This document shows, in pieces, positions 6,273-8,274 of a DNA stretch of 8,274 nt. The DNA comes from Phycisphaerales bacterium (GTDB lineage: Bacteria; Planctomycetota; Phycisphaerae; Tepidisphaerales; Tepidisphaeraceae). The stretch lies in assembly GCA_028288905.1 (NCBI GenBank), contig JAQGHJ010000539.1:1-8274 (forward strand), read 5' to 3'. The position numbers were made by a program, and so were the translations under genes. The notes below the pieces were generated by a model. The model did no database searches and was not told the origin of the DNA. It saw only the letters and a list, made by a program, of their open reading frames with translations. Position 1 is the first letter of the stretch, and every line of letters begins with the position of its first letter.

Positions 6273-6454
6273 TCGCGGCGGGCGCGGTCGGCCCCCGCGA
6301 GGCGATCCCCACCCCGGGACGGCTGATCTAAATGGGGCAGCGGCCCGCTCGTCCCGATCGCGGTAAAGTACGAATGTGTTGGCGGCCCGTGTCGCGTGAA
6401 AGACACTAGTCACACGATCCACCGCCGCCGTGATACGAACCGCAGGTGCCCCCG
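6273..6454. other. Intergenic stretch before the stand-alone REC gene
   Basis: I see no gene here. The frames open through it show no recognisable protein motif. It has the window's few AT-richer islands (near 6327-6334 and 6364-6377) and a weak stem, GTGTC (6389-6393) with GACAC (6402-6406). TAAAGT at 6364-6369 resembles a -10 box but has no -35 partner. A promoter for the REC gene probably lies here, but I cannot place it. Confidence 0.3.
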
Positions 6455-6829
6455 ATGCCCAAGCTGCTGCTCGTCGAGGACAACGAGCTGAACGCCGACA
6501 TGCTGACCCGCCGGCTCGCCCGGCTCGGGTACGAGGTGGGCGTGGCGACGGACGGGCAGGCGGGGATCGACCGGGCCGCCGCGGACCGGCCGGACCTGAT
6601 CCTGATGGACATGAACCTGCCGGTCCTCGACGGCTGGACGGCCGCCCGCCGGCTCAAGGCCGACGCCCGCACCCGCGGCATCCCCGTCATCGCCCTGACG
6701 AGCCACGCCATGCCCGGCGACCGTCAAGCCGCTCTGGACGCCGGGTGCGACGACTACGACACGAAGCCGGTCCGGCTGGACGGGCTGGTGGGGAAGATCA
6801 AGGCGCTGCTGGGGAAGGCGGCGACGTGA
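6455..6829 (+). CDS. Single-domain response regulator (CheY/DivK-like)
   Basis: The 124-residue protein is a bare receiver with no output domain. Key residues are present: E8/D9 of the acidic pocket in LLLVEDNE, phosphoacceptor D52 in LILMDMNLPVLDGW, T82 in IALTSHAM, and K104 in DTKPV. Such proteins work by phosphorylation-dependent binding to partners or as phosphorelay intermediates. The sequence resembles DivK-type receivers usually found beside hybrid or PAS-containing kinases. ATG 6455 is preferred over the in-frame GTG at 6446 because AGGTG (6444-6448) then sits 6 bases upstream as a ribosome binding site and the protein begins at the canonical MPKLLLVEDN. It shares the helix-1 pattern DML-RRL-R-GY-VGVA-DG with the REC of the upstream phosphatase. 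A repeat-filled gap of 286 bases separates it from the heme-receptor gene. Confidence 0.93.
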   Translation: MPKLLLVEDNELNADMLTRRLARLGYEVGVATDGQAGIDRAAADRPDLILMDMNLPVLDGWTAARRLKADARTRGIPVIALTSHAMPGDRQAALDAGCDDYDTKPVRLDGLVGKIKALLGKAAT

Positions 6830-6860
6830 GGGCGGGTATGGGCGGCAGAGCGGAGTTGGT

Positions 6861-7017
6861 CCCTCACCTCTCCCTTCGGGAAAGGTCGTCGCAGCACGGC
6901 CGCGGCGGGTGAGGGTGAGCGTTGAACGGGCCTCCCGCTGGCAGGCCAGTGGGCTAGCGAGCACAAAGCCGCCTCGACGTTCACCCTCACCCCCGCCCTC
7001 TCCCGGACGGAGAGGGG
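6861..7017. repeat. Composite inverted repeat, C-rich 'CCCTCACCC' family, copy B
   Basis: The right arm (6983-7017) runs ACCCTCACCC, then a perfect 8-bp hairpin CCCTCTCC (6996-7003) / GGAGAGGG (7009-7016). The left arm (about 6861-6916) is its inverted relative with extra bases inside, including the hairpin CCTCTCCC / GGGAAAGG around TTC. The best-matched inner part is 6907-6924 against 6975-6992, 16 of 18 complementary. It fills most of the gap between the REC gene (stop 6829) and the receptor gene (start 7116) and could uncouple their expression through RNA folding. Confidence 0.75.
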
Positions 7018-7115
7018 GAAGCCGGGCCGGCGACCGGTGGGTCCCTTTCGGCTCCGGTCGACCGATCCTCAGCAAGCCCGCTCCGCGCCCGACGACCGCT
7101 CGTTTGGAACACCTC

Positions 7116-8274
7116 ATGCCCACCCGCCTCGGCCTCGGCGCCAAGTTCAACCTGATCCTGCTGGCCGTCTTCCTCGTCGGGGCGGCCACGAGCTGGTTCG
7201 CGCTGAACGAGGTGGCCGGGCGGCGGGCGCAGGGGCAGGTGGCGGCCAACTCGGACATGCTCCGCAAGGCGATGAACTCGGTCCGGGACTACACCGGCGG
7301 GAACATCGGCCCGCACCTCAAGCCGCTCCAGGCCGAGCGGCAGACGTTCATCCCCGAGACAGTGCCCGGGTTCGCCGCCCGGGAGGTGTTCGAGCGGTTC
7401 CGCCAGCAGGACGGGTTCGCCGACTTCCTTTACAAGGAGGCCGCCCCGAACCCAACGAACCTGCGGGACAAGGCCGACGACTTCGAGGAAGAGCTGGTCA
7501 AGAAGTTCGCCGCCGACCCGAGCCTCAAGGCCGACAGCGGGTTTCGGACGGTGAACGGGCAGCCGATGTTCTACAGCGCCAGCCCGATCCCGGTGAAGAG
7601 CAAGAGCTGCCTGGAGTGCCACACGACGGCGGCCGAGGCCCCGGCCGCCATGGTCAACGTGTACGGGCCGGACAACGGGTTCGGGTGGCGGCTGAACGAC
7701 GTCGTCGCCGCCCAGGTGGTGTACGTGCCGGCCGCCCGGGTCATCGCCCAGGGCCGGCAGGACGCCCGCACGGTCGCGCTGCTGTTCGCCGGGGTGAGCG
7801 GGCTGGTCATCCTGCTCATCAACCTGCTGCTGCGGCGGACGGTGCTGCGGCCGCTGGCGAACCTGGCGGCGGCGACCGAGGCGGTCGGGCAGGGGGCGGA
7901 CGCCGACCGGCGGTTCGGCGACACCGATCGCGGGCGGAGCTTGGCCACCGTCAGCACGCGGGGCGACGAGCTGGGCGAGTTGGCCGGGCACTTCGGCAAG
8001 ATGGCCGACCAGGTGCGGGAGCGCGAGCAGAAGCTGCGGGACGCCCAGGACAAGGTGGCGGCCCGGGAGGCGCACTTCCGGGCCCTGATCGAGAACGCGT
8101 CCGACGCGGTCGTGATCCTGGAGCCGAACGGCACCGTGCGGTACGCCAGCCCGGCCGTCGCGGGCGTGCTCGGGACGAGTCCGGAGGCGCTGGTCGGGCA
8201 GAAGCTGCTGCGGGTCGTCGACCCGGCCGAGCGGGACGCGGTGCGGGAGGCGGTCCGCCGGAACGCGGCCGCCG
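7116..8274 (+). CDS. Membrane sensor with Tll0287-like c-type heme domain, HAMP and PAS (3' end missing)
   Basis: The frame from ATG 7116 stays open to the window end, giving the first 386 residues. A membrane helix at about 10-30 (KFNLILLAVFLVGAATSWFAL) precedes an extracytoplasmic domain (about 40-212) resembling the Tll0287-like/DUF3365 fold. This includes PMFYSASPIPVKSKSCLECH with a single CxxCH c-type heme motif (C165, C168, H169). A second helix (about 219-239, VALLFAGVSGLVILLINLLL) leads into HAMP (about 241-305), where the connector RFGDTDRGRSLATVSTRGDE is some ten residues longer than usual. A PAS domain begins at about 320 (HFRALIENASDAVVIL) and is cut by the edge. The output, possibly a histidine kinase, is not visible. 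A weak GGA ribosome binding site lies 7 bases before ATG. Heme attachment would occur outside the cytoplasmic membrane, so redox or small-ligand sensing is likely. The upstream REC gene is a natural partner. Confidence 0.88.
   Translation, partial: MPTRLGLGAKFNLILLAVFLVGAATSWFALNEVAGRRAQGQVAANSDMLRKAMNSVRDYTGGNIGPHLKPLQAERQTFIPETVPGFAAREVFERFRQQDGFADFLYKEAAPNPTNLRDKADDFEEELVKKFAADPSLKADSGFRTVNGQPMFYSASPIPVKSKSCLECHTTAAEAPAAMVNVYGPDNGFGWRLNDVVAAQVVYVPAARVIAQGRQDARTVALLFAGVSGLVILLINLLLRRTVLRPLANLAAATEAVGQGADADRRFGDTDRGRSLATVSTRGDELGELAGHFGKMADQVREREQKLRDAQDKVAAREAHFRALIENASDAVVILEPNGTVRYASPAVAGVLGTSPEALVGQKLLRVVDPAERDAVREAVRRNAAA

Noticed and set aside
4739..6406. A 555-codon open frame on the minus strand across the REC-SpoIIE gene
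   Set aside because: It is antisense to a gene with complete REC and PP2C motifs, is His/Gly/Pro/Arg-rich with no recognisable domain, and runs into the repeat at 6161-6272. It is a GC-bias shadow.
6987..8075. A 362-codon minus-strand open frame over the heme receptor
   Set aside because: The plus strand encodes a coherent membrane receptor with CxxCH, HAMP and PAS; the antisense frame starts inside it and runs into repeat DNA without any known motif.

Overview
The window is very GC-rich, with strong G/C bias at third codon positions. It looks like a chromosomal fragment of a planctomycete, most likely of the Gemmataceae. This rests on the gene content (a membrane-anchored TAXI protein, a DUF4190 protein, REC-SpoIIE and Tll0287-like signalling proteins), the scarcity of clear Shine-Dalgarno sites, and palindromic intergenic repeats of a type I associate with that group. 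The taxonomic call is inference; no rRNA, tRNA, CRISPR array, transposase or phage gene was seen.

Layout: (1) 14-1180 (+) is a complete NifS/IscS-type cysteine desulfurase with all key residues. It converges, across a 127-base gap, on (2) 1308-3149 (-), a TAXI-family solute-binding protein with membrane segments at both ends and no TRAP permease beside it. That protein carries an insert whose reading frame looks locally shifted. (3) 3150-3544 is non-coding and holds two different composite inverted-repeat elements and a strong hairpin terminator. (4) 3545-4225 (-) is a Pro/Gly/Tyr-rich DUF4190 membrane protein with a plausible sigma-70-like promoter. (5) 4445-4657 (-) is a probable 70-residue single-pass membrane protein with a TTG start behind a good ribosome binding site. 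(6) 4658-4852 is a divergent control region with a perfect 9-bp palindrome.

The right half is a signalling cluster on the + strand: a REC-SpoIIE (PP2C) phosphatase (start 4853, end 6103), a stand-alone REC protein (6455-6829), and the first 386 residues of a membrane receptor (7116 to the window end). The receptor has an extracytoplasmic Tll0287-like domain with one c-type heme motif (CLECH), then HAMP and PAS; its output domain lies beyond the window. The inferred logic is redox or gas-ligand sensing by the heme receptor, phosphotransfer to one or both REC proteins, and control of a Ser/Thr phosphatase acting on an unseen partner (typically an anti-sigma-factor antagonist).

The gaps around these genes carry two copies each of two repeat families. 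A C-rich 'CCCTCACCC' family lies at 3202-3330 and 6861-7017, and a 'CACGGG...CCCGTG' double-hairpin family lies at 3357-3458 and 6161-6272. Each copy is a pair of inverted arms, and each arm can itself fold (degenerately in one arm).
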